The notes under the pieces: model-generated
Databases searched by the model: none
What the model was told of the DNA's origin: nothing
What the model saw: the letters and a program-made list of their open reading frames with translations, nothing else
Made by a program: the position numbers and the translations under genes
Shown here: positions 51,962 through 52,078 of the stretch, one piece after another
Layout of the letters: every line of letters starts with the position of its first letter
How positions within the stretch are numbered: position 1 is the stretch's first letter
From: Halomonas daqiaonensis
GTDB lineage: Bacteria; Pseudomonadota; Gammaproteobacteria; Pseudomonadales; Halomonadaceae
Direction: 5' to 3'
Assembly: GCF_900109725.1 (NCBI RefSeq)
Contig: NZ_FOBC01000024.1
Coordinates: forward strand, 1-52,078
DNA length: 52,078 bases

Positions 51962-52078
<117 letters not shown>

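Overview
The window looks like chromosome of a moderately halophilic gammaproteobacterium of the Halomonadaceae (Halomonas-like). The reasons are the high GC content, the concentration of compatible-solute and organic-acid transporters (ProVWX, a BCCT carrier with an Usp partner, a TRAP system, a tripartite tricarboxylate transporter), Fur-controlled siderophore uptake, and a glutathione-dependent formaldehyde pathway at the right edge. The genus is inferred from gene content only.

Layout. 1-1560 is a decayed region: the end of an ISAs1-type insertion sequence cuts off a bacteriophytochrome-like gene, followed by two weak small ORFs. 1558-7519 is a compact carboxylate locus: an RraA-like aldolase/decarboxylase and a D-2-hydroxyacid dehydrogenase on the minus strand, divergent from tctC-tctB-tctA, then a GntR/FCD regulator. 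7549-10249 is a graveyard: a 5'-truncated class V aminotransferase, two IS3 orfB remnants joined head to head, and a complete ISL3-type element. 10326-11477 encodes an exported protein with two tandem repeats that recall domains of haloarchaeal secreted proteins.

About 11.6-20.9 kb is a mobile island beside tRNA-Ile2(CAU). It has a tyrosine recombinase, an AlpA-like regulator, a DUF3987 (YfjI-like) protein, an inovirus-Gp2/YfjJ-like protein with HUH and YxxK motifs, a DUF932 protein, an ERF annealing protein, a YqaJ/lambda-type exonuclease and a RadC protein. It has no capsid, tail or conjugation genes. The gene set recalls the E. coli CP4-57/CP4-6 satellite-like elements. One AT-richer gene in it has no recognisable function.

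21.2-34.1 kb is mainly iron acquisition: a FhuF-type reductase, a TonB-dependent siderophore receptor, an ABC half-transporter, fhuC-fhuD-fhuB and a second TonB receptor interrupted by an in-frame amber codon. Fur-box-like sites lie upstream of these units. An AEC carrier and a soluble aldose (PQQ-type) dehydrogenase follow.

36.3-49.0 kb is osmoprotectant and organic-acid transport: proVWX behind a perfect 16-bp palindrome, usp-BCCT, a DnaQ-like exonuclease with a cNMP/CBS/DUF294 protein, a DUF4168 protein, and a TRAP system with fused DctQM and a Tat-type DctP. The TRAP promoter carries two perfect TTGGT-N3-ACCAA operators of the PdhR/LldR class. The right end holds a DMT exporter, mtgA, and fghA with the 3' end of the class III alcohol dehydrogenase gene.

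The most interesting items are the exported repeat protein, the CP4-57-like island with its putative Rep/origin and unknown cargo gene, the amber-interrupted TonB receptor, and the two regulatory palindromes.
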